Below, in pieces: positions 33,146 to 44,779 of a stretch of DNA of 64,000 nt. The translations under genes were made by a program, and so were the position numbers. The notes beneath the pieces are model-generated. The model searched no databases and was not told the origin of the DNA. It saw only the letters and a program-made list of their open reading frames with translations. This DNA comes from Muscardinus avellanarius (lineage: Eukaryota; Chordata; Mammalia; Rodentia; Gliridae): NCBI GenBank assembly GCA_963383645.1, contig OY726565.1, positions 32,343,931 to 32,407,930 on the forward strand, in the 5' to 3' direction. Within the stretch, counting starts at the first letter, position 1; each line of letters opens with the position of its first letter.

Positions 33146-34250
33146 AAGGTAAAGAGAGTCAGCTAGAAAGACAGCTGCTACTGGAAGCCTGAAAAACCAA
33201 GAATGTAAATGAAAAAAAAATGAACACTGATAATGGCTATCTTCCACTATTCTTAAGGTTTCTTAATCATCACAGAGGACAAGCGACAAATTACCTGATG
33301 GACTTTATTGTACTTCACTCTATTTTTACATAACTCCTTCTGACAATCTTTTCCAGACATATATTTGAAGTAATGTTATCTATTCATGTTCAAATATTAT
33401 GTGTGAATAATGTCACCTAATTTTAATCTCAAAAACTACCCAGGAATGGCTTATGATTGTGTAAGTCCTAAATTACATTATTTTTAAATAATTTAATCTA
33501 ATATCTAAATTCTAAAATTTGTGCCACTTGTTTTTTAAAATTTAGAAAATGTGAGATGAGTCATTTAAAGGAACTAATAGGTCAACAAATCAGAGCTAAA
33601 TCACATAAAAAGGGAATGTAATAACATCAGTAAAATTTGGAGGTAGTTTGATTTCTCATTTTATCTCAATAATGGGGTGAGATGAATTGTAAAAAATAAG
33701 TGATGAATAGTATATTTTCAAAAATAATGAAATAATCTTATATTGGGAAGGATGAGTTTTGAAAGAATGCATAATGAAGGTTTCCTAGGGCTATATTCCT
33801 GTCTGGTTGAATCACAGTCCCAAATGTCATATTGTGGTTTTTTTTCTCCTTTTCCTGTGGCTTACTTTAAGCTACCAGAAAAAAAAGAAAAATCTTTAAT
33901 TAATTTTAAAATGCAACACCTAATCTATTGATACTGGTTCTCTATAAACATTATTCCTAGAGATGATCAAGGCATTTTTAGACATATTTGGTTTAATGTG
34001 TGAGATAGAAATCTCATCGGTATGACAACTGTAGGCCAATTTTTTTTGTAATTATCTCTCAAGTGTACAATCTAATGCAAAGATATTTTACATATTCAGC
34101 TGAACATTTTAAAGGTAAGTAATACAATTGTCAGTTTATATAAGTCTAATAAAATAATGTAGTACTAACAATGCTAACAAAGATGTCTAATTATAGAATA
34201 GCTTCTTTGTATGTTTCTGCTTCTTCATTCACACACTCACATATTTACTA
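33146..34250. other. Non-coding AT-rich sequence
   Basis: Nothing recognised; no frame of note. Confidence 0.6.
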
Positions 34251-34400
34251 GTATATTAGTAGACAGATATAATAATCCTATTTTATAGATGAGTGATGCT
34301 CAGAAAAACTCAGGAACTCTCACAAAATCACATCACATAGATACTGAATATGTACTGACAGAGTCAGGGTTCAGAGCTGGTTCCTTTCTTCTATTTTATG
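34250..34400 (+). mobile_element. MIR fragment (3' half)
   Basis: 'cctattttatagatgagtga', 'gctcagaaaaactcagg', 'aaatcacatcacatag' and 'cagagtcagggttcagagc' follow the MIR 3' core in order. Confidence 0.75.
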
Positions 34401-35826
34401 TTGCCAAAATGAAAATCAGGGCTATTTTTTGAGAAAACTTGGAGTGAAATTAAATGCAAAATCAGTATTGTAAATACTAATCTGATCATCTAAATTGCCA
34501 TCTGAATAAGTATTCATATTCAGAATAATTTATCTAGCTTTCCTTCCACTTTCCCATTTGATTTACCATAAAATACATTTTAGCCGTATTTTTCCTTTGC
34601 TGTCATACATTTATAAACCATCTTCTAGAGAGTAAAATATAAAGCATCCAGGGTTTCTGCAACCTGTAAGATTAAAAGCCTGCTGGCCGCTTCCAACCCA
34701 CTCTGTGCTTGAACCTGTCTGTGGCGGCGGAGTGAGCAGACTGTTTAAAGTTCCTGTGGCTTGGGCAAAAGCCAAGTGTTGAAGACACACAGCTTCTTAG
34801 GAGAGACATTTTCCCCTTATGACTGGCCAAGTTTTAAAGCCCTCAGTGGTTGAATCTGATCAGAATGGTAGCACCAAGGGAAGGTGAGATGAGTGTGCTA
34901 TGGGGGGTTGTTAGTTAAGGTATGTCTTATTAAAAAGAATAATAGAAAGTCATCAGTTGTGAAAAGGCATAGAGGCACAGACATTTTCAGTTTATTATCA
35001 GAGGCTAAAGAATGGATTTCTCCCAAGTCACCGGTTTTGTCTCTGCACTCACAGCTGCCTGGACTTAAAAAAAAAAAAAAAAAAAAAAAGGCAGCAACCC
35101 CCTCACCACATCCCCGCCATCGCTGCTTCCTCTGGCCTTCTTTGGAGTGGTGCTTCCTTCACTGGCTCCTCAATCAGTCACTCACACGCCTCTTCACTAA
35201 ACCATGCCACTGTCCTCAATCCCAAGCTTAGCTCACTCTTCCTCTGTTCTGTGATCATTGCTTCCCAAAGCACTGACGCGCCTGTCAGCTCCAGCATAGT
35301 CTTCAAATGACAACCTTGTAAGAACACTGAACACGACTCCTAGTTGCAGAGAAATGTGTGGGACATATAGCTTCAGTTCACAAATATTTGTGTAAAATAT
35401 TCATACTTCTGTTGTGCTCTAATATTTCAATAAATACTTTCGGTTTTGTTACCAGGAAATAGAGGAGAAATTCCAAATCAAAGGCCCTTTATGGCCTCTC
35501 CATTGAATGAGTTTTGAGGAATTGAGTGAATCTCCAGTGAATTGTTTAATATTTTTACCTGATTCTCAAAGTACTCTGTGATACACATAAAACTCTTTAT
35601 TACTTATGATTCTTAATGATTATTAAAAGTCCATAGTGAAATGACTCTGAATGCTCATTGGCAGTGGGTATATGCATCAACCCTTGAAAATGCTCTCCCC
35701 AAATCACGCTTTCCGGTCTTCTTTCCCCTAGAAAATGCCAGCCACAATCTGATGTGATGATACTTTCTAGCTCATAAGAGACAAACTACACCAACCAACC
35801 ACAAGTAAACAAACCCAAAAATATTT
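34401..35826. other. Non-coding sequence with a somewhat GC-richer middle
   Basis: 34670-34880 and 35090-35300 are less AT-rich than the surroundings, and a pure A22 run lies at 35068-35089. A 112-codon frame at 34893-35231 runs straight through the A run (poly-Lys), which argues against it being a gene. No exon called. Confidence 0.5.
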
Positions 35827-35841
35827 CACTGATGCTATTTT

Positions 35842-36037
35842 TTTTTTTTTTTTGGTGGTACTGGGGTTCCTGGAAGCCCTTCTACCTCCGGACTACACTC
35901 CCAGACCTATTTTTACATTTTTATTTGGAAACAGGGTCTCCTAAGCCAGCACGCGCGGCTGGCTTCCAACCTGCGCGATCCTCCTGTCTCTGCCTCCCAA
36001 GCGCGGGGATAACAAGCGTGTGCCACCACTCCCAGCC
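35842..36037 (-). mobile_element. SINE, short (A) form with 15-bp TSD
   Basis: CACTGATGCTATTTT is exact at 35827-35841 and 36038-36052. The A-form marks 'ggttcctggaagcccttc' and 'cctaagccagcacgcgcgg' are present. High CpG content suggests a young copy. Confidence 0.95.
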
Positions 36038-36438
36038 CACTGATGCTATTTTAACTATATTCTAGGTTTCTTTTCTTTCCAAGATTAAAATTCTTCAGCA
36101 TAATTATAGTTATTTTTATATCATTACCAAATCATTTAATATTTGTGATTTGGGTTCTACTCAAATCTGCTAACTATACAACTGTTATTGCATTCTTCAT
36201 GCATAACTATTAAGTTAATTCACTATAACAACTCTGAAATAACCATGAAGATATTTAAAAAATAAAACAAAGGAAAAATTTTTTGTTGAGGTTACAAACT
36301 GAAAATGATTAATTTGGAAATTAAATTCAGTCGATTCAGTCTTCTGAATCTATATCTTTTTCTATTTCTCCAATTCTATCACATCATTCTTTGCTGAAAT
36401 TACATTTTTATATTACTAAAATGTACTGTTTACTTTTT

Positions 36439-36443
36439 ACTTT

Positions 36444-36486
<43 letters not shown>

Positions 36487-36672
36487 TTTTGGTCGTACTG
36501 GGGTTCCTGGAAGCCCTTCTACCTCCGGGCTACACTCCCAGATCTAATTTTTTTAATATTTTTATTTGGAAACGGTCTCTTCAGCCAGCGCTGCTAGCTT
36601 GAAACCTGCGTGATCCTCTTGTCTCCACCTCCCAAGCGCGGGGATTACAAACCTGTGCCACCATGCCCGGTT
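36439..36672 (-). mobile_element. SINE, short (A) form with (TTTA)n tail and 15-bp TSD
   Basis: TACTGTTTACTTTTT at 36424-36438 and 36673-36687. The tail has become about 11 TTTA units (36445-36490). Confidence 0.94.
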
Positions 36673-36689
36673 TACTGTTTACTTTTTTT

Positions 36690-38154
36690 AAAGTCCTTTA
36701 TCATATTGTACTTAAAGCTTGTTAACACTATTTATATGTAAATTCCGAAAGCCACTCTATTTGTTCACTTACAACTCACCTATTCCTCATTAATTTATGA
36801 AAGAATTCTCCTTTCTCATAAATCATTTAAAGAAAAACTTAAAGAATGATTCATTTATTCTCAGATTAACTAAATGTTCCATATTCCTTTCTCCCAGATT
36901 AATTTAAAATTTGGGCTTTCAAGAGTCAATGACATTTTCTCAAAACTCCAATTTTTACATGTTTTGTGGCTTCTCTCCAGCAATGATTTAAGACAATGTG
37001 CGGATGTGAATATAAAAGACATACAAAAAATTTTAGTGTTTGTAAGTGATGACCTGTTGTAAAGATAATTGAGAGCTCAAATTGCTTATTTCATCTTACA
37101 TTTTTAAATTTTTCTACTAGTAACTTTTGGAAAGAATTATGTAGTTTTCTTTTCTACTTATCTACTTAGCTCCACTTGTAATTCTACCATGAAGTCTTCT
37201 CTTACCACCAGACCCTGAAGTCAATTTGTCATTTCCTGAAAATGATAACTAGTATTATACTAATGGATTGCAATTAACCCAAAGAAATCCAAATAACTAT
37301 CACTATTGCCTTAAATTTTTATCGAGTTATTCCTTTGTAGTATTTTTTCATAATTATTGGTTTGATCTCAAAGCTATATAAGGAACATTACTTCAGTTGC
37401 CTACAATACTTAATTTAAGTGATCAACAGAAATAATTTGATTCCAGTGTTGGCCTCTTAAGTTCTTGGATTACAACTGTGTGCCAGCACAGCTGGCTTGA
37501 TTCCTTTCTACTAGTGGACTTTTTAAAATTTTATATGTTTTCCTTTTAAATTTTAGATACCTCATTAGGTTTCTGTAGGGTTTCAGATTTTCTGCTATTC
37601 ATTTTAAGTTTTAAATATACATATGATGAACATAATCATGAAATAATGTATACTGTATAATTAAATTCATATGAACATGCAAAATTAATCTGTGGTTAAA
37701 GAAACCAAAGACAAATTTTAACCTCAGAATTGGTGGTGGGGATTTGAAAAACGATATATGGGGACTTTCTGGGGTGATTAAAATGATACATATCTTTTTG
37801 ATAAAATTAAAATGTATGTATACAGTTTTGAAAACTCATTGAAATATATACTTAAGGTTATATAATAATGTCACGATATATTGTTAAAATAAGAACAAAT
37901 TATTAGAATAAAATTCTGTGGAGAAGAGAGAATATTATTTGGAAGGGACATACTGGGGACTTTCAAATATTGGTTAATATTATTTCTTAAACTAAGTACT
38001 GGACATATCAGTGTTAGTTTTATTAGTATGTTATGGTGTAAAAAATATATGTGTGACACACAAAAATCAAAAGAGGTGAAAGAAGAAATAGAAAAATAAT
38101 TTTAGTTAAAGATGTCAAAACTCCTTTCAATGATTGATAAATAACTAGTCTTTA
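36690..38154. other. Non-coding sequence with one SINE relic
   Basis: 37446-37499 is a minus-strand B1-half scrap ('ttcttggattacaactgtg'). The rest is AT-rich without recognised features. Confidence 0.55.
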
Positions 38155-38675
38155 TTAATGTTCATAGCAGCACAATTCACCATTACCAAACTTGGAACCA
38201 GCCAAGATGTCCATCAACAGATGACTGGATTACAAAACTATGGGATATGTACACAATGGGATTTTACTCAGCCATAAAGAACAAAATCATGTCATTTATA
38301 AGGAAATGGGTAGAACTGGAGAAAATTATGCTGAGATTACTCAGTCACAAAAGAAATTGGATGTTCTCCCTATTATGCAGAAGCTAAGGAGAAAAAGGTC
38401 ATAGGAGGACACTAGATGGTGGAGAAGAAACCATAGATGAGCAAGTGAAGATGCCTAACTGGGAGTGATGGGAGAACGGAAGAGAGAAATCCTCTAATAT
38501 CCAAGATGTACATTCACAAACATATCAAAGTCAATCACTAAGCCAAACATGAGGGGGGAGTTGGGAGGGAATGAGGTGCGGACTGGGGAAGGGCTAGATG
38601 AGTGATGTGTGCACATATGCTTCTACCATCTTGTACTCCATTGAGATGTATGACTACAATGCATCAATAAAAAAA
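38155..38675 (+). mobile_element. L1 3' end, relatively intact 3' UTR
   Basis: ORF2 end landmarks ('catagcagcacaattcacc', 'ccatcaacagatgactgg', 'aaaatcatgtcatttata') lead to a complete 3' UTR and the terminus 'tacaatgcatcaataaaaaa'. 5' truncated within ORF2. Confidence 0.9.
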
Positions 38676-38701
38676 TCATCAAGAAACCAACATTCCAGGC
38701 C

Positions 38702-39227
38702 TGTCAACCCACATTCCAGTCTTTATCCCAGTCCTATTTATCACTCCCAAATTTCTGGGAAATACACAAAGTTGTAAATTATCATAAATTCACATAATTG
38801 TGACAATTATTTTGTGTACCATTAATTATCTCATCACTAAATAGCTTAAGCAAAGAGAGAGATGACATTTCAAGAAATCTATAATTTAGGGGACTTTCCA
38901 GTGTAACCTGCCAATCAGATAAGAAAGACCATGTCAGTGTATGGATCCCAAAAATGAGAAATTGATTTCATCCTCACCTATCCTCCCATGCCCATCCCTC
39001 ACCAAGTTTCCTTTAAAAGAAGATCTCAAGATCCCCCAACACAGCTCAAATTCTCAGGATAGCACACATTTTCTCTGGAATGTGCGCTATCTGCTTTCCT
39101 AAATAAATCTGTCTGTATCTCTGACTGGTATGTGCTGAAGTTCTTTTCCAGCTCTTATGCCAAAGGCTTCACTTGCCCTGAGCCCAGTCCCTCCCACTGG
39201 GACTCCTCAGACTCACTTCTGATGACA
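38702..39227 (+). mobile_element. Candidate solitary LTR
   Basis: The right half behaves like an ERV LTR: TTTAAAA near 39012, AATAAA at 39102-39107, a T/C-rich U5-like part with 'cctgagcccagtccctccc', and an end at GATGACA (39221-39227) followed 10 bases later by CTGGTGACA, reminiscent of an LTR/PBS junction. The left end (TGTCAACCC at 38702) is a guess. No matching second LTR is seen. Confidence 0.5.
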
Positions 39228-39299
39228 CTTCTTTTCTGGTGACATGGCTACATAAACATGTACAAATTTTATGCAAAAGTTAAAATGTTTAAATAAAAA

Positions 39300-39862
39300 A
39301 CGTAAAAAGGCCTATCTACACATAAGATTGCATACACAAATATTTACATCAGCTTTATTCATAATTCAAAACTGTGAAGACGACCCAGATGTCCCTGGAA
39401 GGGTAATGTTTAATAAACCTTGGTACAGCTGTGCCCAAGAATATTAGTCACAGGAAGAAGGAAGGGAATGTTGGTGCATGCAACAACCTGGATGAGTCTC
39501 CAGAGAATTATACTGAATGAAAAATCCACCCCAGAGGCTGCATATTACATTTTTCTGTTCACATATCATCTTAATGACAAATTATGGAAATGTGAACCAG
39601 ACTAGTAGTTGCCAGGGGTTAAAAGGGTGAAAGGGAAATGTATGTGGCCATGAAAGGAAAACAGGAAGGATGCTTGCAGTAACAGAAAGGTTCTTTCTCT
39701 TGACCAACCATGTCTGTCTAAATCCTGATTGTAACATTGTTATAAAATATTGCAAGATATTATCACTGGGGAGAACTGGATAAAGAGCACACAAGATACA
39801 GATCTTACTTCTTATAACTTCATGTATCATCTACATTTCTCTAAAAGTAAAATATTTAATTT
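39300..39862 (+). mobile_element. Old mammalian L1 fragment (L1M-type 3' end)
   Basis: Order of features: 'tttattcataattcaaaact', 'gacccagatgtccctgg', 'acaacctggatgagtctcc', 'agtagttgccaggggtta', 'gtgaaagggaaatg' and the A-rich end. Typical of L1M subfamilies shared by placentals. Confidence 0.75.
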
Positions 39863-39875
39863 AAAAATAATGTTA

Positions 39876-40078
39876 GGCCGGGCGTGGTGACGCAAGCTTG
39901 TAATCCCCGCGCTTGGGAGGCAGAGACAGTAGGATCGCGCTGGTTCGAAGCCAGCCTTGCTGGCTTAAGAGACCCCGTTTCCAAAAATAAAAAGAAAATA
40001 GGTCTGGGAGTGTAGCCCGGAGAAGGGCTTCCAGGAACCCTAGTACCACCAAAAATAAAAAAATAAAAAATAAAAAAT
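39876..40078 (+). mobile_element. SINE, short (A) form with 13-bp TSD
   Basis: AAAAATAATGTTA at 39863-39875 and 40079-40091. Many CpGs and an intact GGTTCGAAGCC box B (about 39941-39953). The ID half ends 'gggcttccaggaacccta'. Confidence 0.94.
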
Positions 40079-40165
40079 AAAAATAATGTTAAAAATAATT
40101 CTGCCTGCTGGTTTGTAGAAGCAGATAGAAGAATAATAGAAAATCAAATTTAAAAATCAGTATAG

Positions 40166-40352
40166 ACCCAGAACAGTGGCTCATGCTTGTATTCCCAGTA
40201 CTTGGGTGTCTGAGACAGAAAAATGATAGGTTCAAAGTCAGCCTCAACAACTTAGGAAAACACTCAGTAACCCAGTGAGACTCTGTTTCAAAATACAAAA
40301 TAAAATTGGGCTGAGGATATAGCTTAGAAGTAGATAATAACAAGTATCAAAG
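40166..40352 (+). mobile_element. SINE, B form, old
   Basis: 'cagtggctcatgcttgta', 'gtcagcctcaacaactta' and 'gggctgaggatatagctta'; diverged throughout. Confidence 0.8.
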
Positions 40353-40371
40353 AAAAAAGAAAAAATTAGCA

Positions 40372-40690
40372 TAGGTTGTCTTTGACATATGATAGTTCAA
40401 CTTACGATTTTTCAATTTTATGATGGTGCAAAACTGACACTTATTTAGTATAAATGATATTTTTATTTTTTTTCTCAAGATAGTGATGGTTAGTACAATA
40501 TTTTCTCTTAATATTAGGCCTTGGCCACAGGTCCTAGTCAGTCATGAGATGACCAGGGTAAACAAAAATACCCTCTTGTGTGCTCTTTAGCTAAAGTATG
40601 GTATTCAATAGTTTTAGTATATTAAATGCAATTTCTACTTATGATATTTTCAACTTAAAATGGGTTTATTTGGAAATAATGCCACATTTG
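40372..40690. mobile_element. Tigger-like (TcMar) DNA transposon relic
   Basis: Opposed ends are visible: 'catatgatagttcaacttac' with 'gatttttcaattttatgatg' at the left, and 'cttatgatattttcaactta' with 'aaatgggtttatttgg' at the right. The middle 'gtcagtcatgagatgacc' fits the non-autonomous family I remember as Tigger-type. Strand and subfamily not assigned. Confidence 0.65.
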
Positions 40691-40983
40691 GTTGAGATGT
40701 ATCTGAATAGAAGTTAATGGGAACACCATGGCAAGATGACATGTGGGTAACAATGATAGAAATTAGGACTACTAAGAGATTTAAGGTAAAGTTTGGAGCT
40801 AGAGGCAGTCCATCTGCAGCATATTTGAATGTGAAAAGTGAGGGAAGGAATGGACGAAGAAGACTTAGCATTCTGTGTGTCTAGAAGAGGTTAACAAGGA
40901 GAATGTGGAAGGGTTATCTTGTATATCTTGTAAGCATGCTAAACATGTACAGTAAAAATAATTAATTAAATAAAGATTGAATC

Positions 40984-41163
40984 TGACTGGGCATAGTGGT
41001 TTATGTCTGTAATCCCAGTACTTGGAAGACTGAGACATGAAGATTGCAGGATCCAGACCAGTCTCAGCGACTTAGTGAGATCATGTTTCAAATAAAATAG
41101 AGCTGAAGATCTACCTCAGAGGTGGAATGCTCCTGCCTCTCAGTTTAACTCCCAGTACCCCTC
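40984..41163 (+). mobile_element. SINE, B form, diverged
   Basis: 'gactgggcatagtggttta' to 'aactcccagtaccc'. The ID half is changed. Confidence 0.8.
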
Positions 41164-44024
41164 CCCAAAGATCGCGGCTAGATGGATGACGAATTTGAAT
41201 ATATTAATTAAGAAATGAAGCATTTCTGGACCAAAAACAATGTGCACAGCTAAGATGGCAGAGGAACGGTTGTTACTGAGACTGAGAAGGTCAAGGATTG
41301 AAAGGCCAGAGAAAAGCTGGATGTTGTAAATATTAAGATCACCCAAAATGGTAGGATGACTTATGTTAGAGAACTATAAGACACAATTGTGAAAGTATTA
41401 ATGTGAGGTGACTGGTATATAGGATTATAGCAAGGATGAAAGTCAGAGTATGGTATAAGAGAAAGGTGCCGTGATTATTGAAGGGGGATGAGGGCACATT
41501 AGTAAGTGGCATTGCTGACCTTCTGAGGAGCAGGATAATCCTAAAGAATCCCTTAAGGTTGTTTTATATCTGGCAAAAGCAGAACATTTGGTGTAGATGT
41601 TGAAGATAGTGAGAAGTATGTTTATTAGGGAGAAAGAATCTTACAGACTGAATGTCATGGTTTATTAGAGTGAAATTTGAATTAGCAGAGAGAAAGTATT
41701 TTTAGATTTTTATGGTCATAAAAAAATAGAAGAGAGAGTATTGGATGAGTTTATATCTCAAGAAAAATTTCAAAATGAATAAAAAGACAGATATCCTAAA
41801 CTTAAGGAGCAAAAGGAACATGATACAAATAGCCATTCACTATAAAATACCCCACAGGATTCATTTAGTGTCTCATGTATGAAATATTTGTATATAAGAT
41901 AATTACATGTTCTTCACAATGAGGAGACTCTGCTGGTAGATTGTAGCCCTCCTCCTCTGGTATGTTAGTGGGACAGAAGAGCCCACATGCTGTCATGGGA
42001 ATGGTGGGATTTTTATTTTGACATAGGAGGTAATATTACCTGGGTTATACCTTCAAGCTATCCACAATGAACTCTTTCTGAGATGTGAAACTGTCCTTGA
42101 TACTCAGCCAGAAACCACCCTTGGCAGAGGTACAACAGTGTTCTGAGCATTGAACTACCTCAAAGCCTTTTGGAAGTAGTCTGTATATAAATACTGTAAA
42201 CAAATTATTTGACTGAATAGTGGATAGCTTGGGGTTTTATTGCTCTTATTACCTTTCCCAAGTATTTTTTAAAGGTCTGTCTCAAAAGTAAATGAAGGTG
42301 AATTATGTTACCCAATAAAGATGCTATGTCAACGGGCCTAGGTTGCAACTCCTGCTAATTAGCCTCAAGCAGGGCATTTCTGCCAGAGAATAATTCAGCA
42401 GTGGATGAATTCCACTTGTCTTGCAACTCGGCTTGTGCTTATCTTAGTGAGGATGAAACAGTTTCTTTGTGATCAGTTTCCAAAGGCTTTTGTGTTTGGC
42501 AACCTGAAAACTTTAATTTAGGTCAGAATCTTACATTTTTTGGAGAGAAAATGAGGCCAAATGCCTTAATCTGATGTTCAACTCTGTGGAATGAGCATGA
42601 GGTCTGGTCTGGTAAAATAAATATCTTATTCCTGACCCCAGCGTTTCCCCCATTGACTTTTTTCTTTTTCTCAAGACAAAATTATAGTTGTTCTTTGTGC
42701 AGCTATTTAAAATACAGAAGCATGCAAAGAGTCTGTGGTGGTCACAAAAGGAAGGACAGGTCATAGTTAAATATAAATACAGTAGCAAATACTCTATCTA
42801 GACTATGTGATTGCAATGAAATATGACTTATAGCTGTGGCATAATATGGTTTTGGCTATCACATAGTTAAGCTGGGGTTCTGTGTAGAAGACCGGATTAG
42901 ATTAACTCATTTTATTTACACAATTGGTAGAATATTTTTTTCCAAAATAATGACCTAGCTACATTACAGATTTGATTTGATTTTGGCCAAGAGAATACAT
43001 AATTGATCTGTATAATTTCTAGTAAATGTCCATAAAGGTTATCTTTATCTTTTTTTTCTTCTGCCATCTTGTATATAGATGTAAGTGGTATGAGAGCAGC
43101 AGTATTAGACCCCAGGTATTTTGGGAAGGTAGACCATTCATGGTGAAACAGAAAGAGATGAATCCTTTTTTGGCTTTTTGATACTGCAGAGGGCTAATCT
43201 AGCTCCATATAACTTATACTCCAAATAAATAGAGAAATAAACTGAGTTGATTAAGCCACTGTTATCTACCCAAAGGTGAAATTAAACCTAGTGTATACTG
43301 TTTCTAGGAAGTACTATTCATAGAGCCGTCTATCTTCTGGGGCACCAATTTAACACCAATGAGAGCTCAGCACCTTTATCTTACACAATTCTGAAATACT
43401 GGCCATTTACAATGAAACATTTCAGCACTTTTCTATTAGCGGAAGTTCCAGCCATTCTTTCTTTCAGAATCTTTCAGAAGAGTAAGGCATCAATCTCTGT
43501 GAGTATCAAATTCTAAGGACACTGTACGGGTCCATGATAAACTTGAACTCATAGACCTTCATATTACCATTGGCGGTAGCAGAATCAGCCCCTTTCTCCT
43601 CTCCACTGAAAAGGCAGCTAGATAACTCAAACCATCTTTTCTTGACTGAAAAATGTCTTTGCTAAAAGAAACCCTCTCCAATTCTTATTGTTACCAATTT
43701 GCAGACTTTTATTTGGACTAGAGCAGATAAATAACCTAAACATACAGAACCAAAATTCCTATCTCTTAACATAAACAATCCATAGCCTCGCTAGAGAAGA
43801 TATGGTAACTAGCCCATAATCTCATTTATGAGTTTTGTGCTTAAACTCCGATATGGATAATATGGATGTGCTCATAGAATACTCCATCACATGCATGTGG
43901 TACCTTCATGATCGGGGGTTTGATAACATGACAGACTTATTGGTGGAGATGCATTTTTCAATGTTAACTCTAAAATGTCTTTGATACTTAAGTCCTGTAT
44001 ACTTCATTAGTATATTTTACAGAT
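41164..44024. other. Non-coding unique sequence
   Basis: 2.9 kb without a recognised repeat, the longest such block besides 25.1-27.6 and 29.2-31.8 kb. A few short frames (41140-41346, 42531-42788) have no supporting features. Nothing structured seen. Confidence 0.5.
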
Positions 44025-44160
44025 GCTACTTCATTTGACCTTTACATCAACATAATGGCTTAAGTAGCATTATATTTTAAAGCTGAGAAAACTCAGTTTG
44101 AGTAGGTAGGTAGGAAAAGTGGGACCTGATAAATCAAGACATAAGTCTTGCCAGATTTAT
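44025..44160 (+). mobile_element. MIR fragment
   Basis: 'cttcatttgacctttacatc' followed by 'aaagctgagaaaactcag' and 'aggaaaagtgggacctga' parallels the MIR 3' core. Confidence 0.65.
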
Positions 44161-44575
44161 ATTAATAATAATATTGCCAGGTTTAAGTTTCTACCATGGC
44201 CCTACTATCAGATGACTGACACTGAAACAACTATTAACGGTATTATCTAAGGAGAGATTAGTCTGTGAAAGCTTGGTTGAGGGTGATGGAGACCATGAAA
44301 GGTCAGTTGGACATTCAGGATTAACTAAAATGTCCAAGGTCAAGGGAAAAACATACTGACTAATTTCCCCTGTATAAGAGAGTTATCACAAACTACTTTG
44401 GTTGTTATCATCAGATACTAGGAAGTTATTGATATACCATCACAACTGTTTATGAAGGAATTTAGGAATTAGTATAGCTATTACCGTGACAGGCACTGTG
44501 TGGGTTATTACTTGAAAGCATTTTTCTGTTTATTATTCCCATGGCATTTCCCAAAGACCTGTTATCAGAAAATCA

Positions 44576-44777
44576 AGCCAGGAGTGGTGGTGCATGCCTG
44601 TAACCCTAGTACTTGGAGATTGAGACAGGAGGATAGCACATTTGAGGACAGCTTCAGCAGTGTAGCTAGACTCTCAGCAACCTAGTGAGACCCTATTTCA
44701 ACACAAAAATATAGTAATAGCTGGAGTTGTAGCTCAGGGATAGAATACCACTGGGTTCCATTCCCAGTATCACAAAA
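44576..44777 (+). mobile_element. SINE, B form
   Basis: 'agccaggagtggtggtgca' to 'ttccattcccagtatc', with 'tagctagactctcagcaacc' in the middle. Confidence 0.85.
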
Positions 44778-44779
44778 CA

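Noticed and set aside
34893..35231. 112-codon frame as a host exon
   Set aside because: It runs through an A22 run giving poly-Lys, with no splice sites or recognisable domain.
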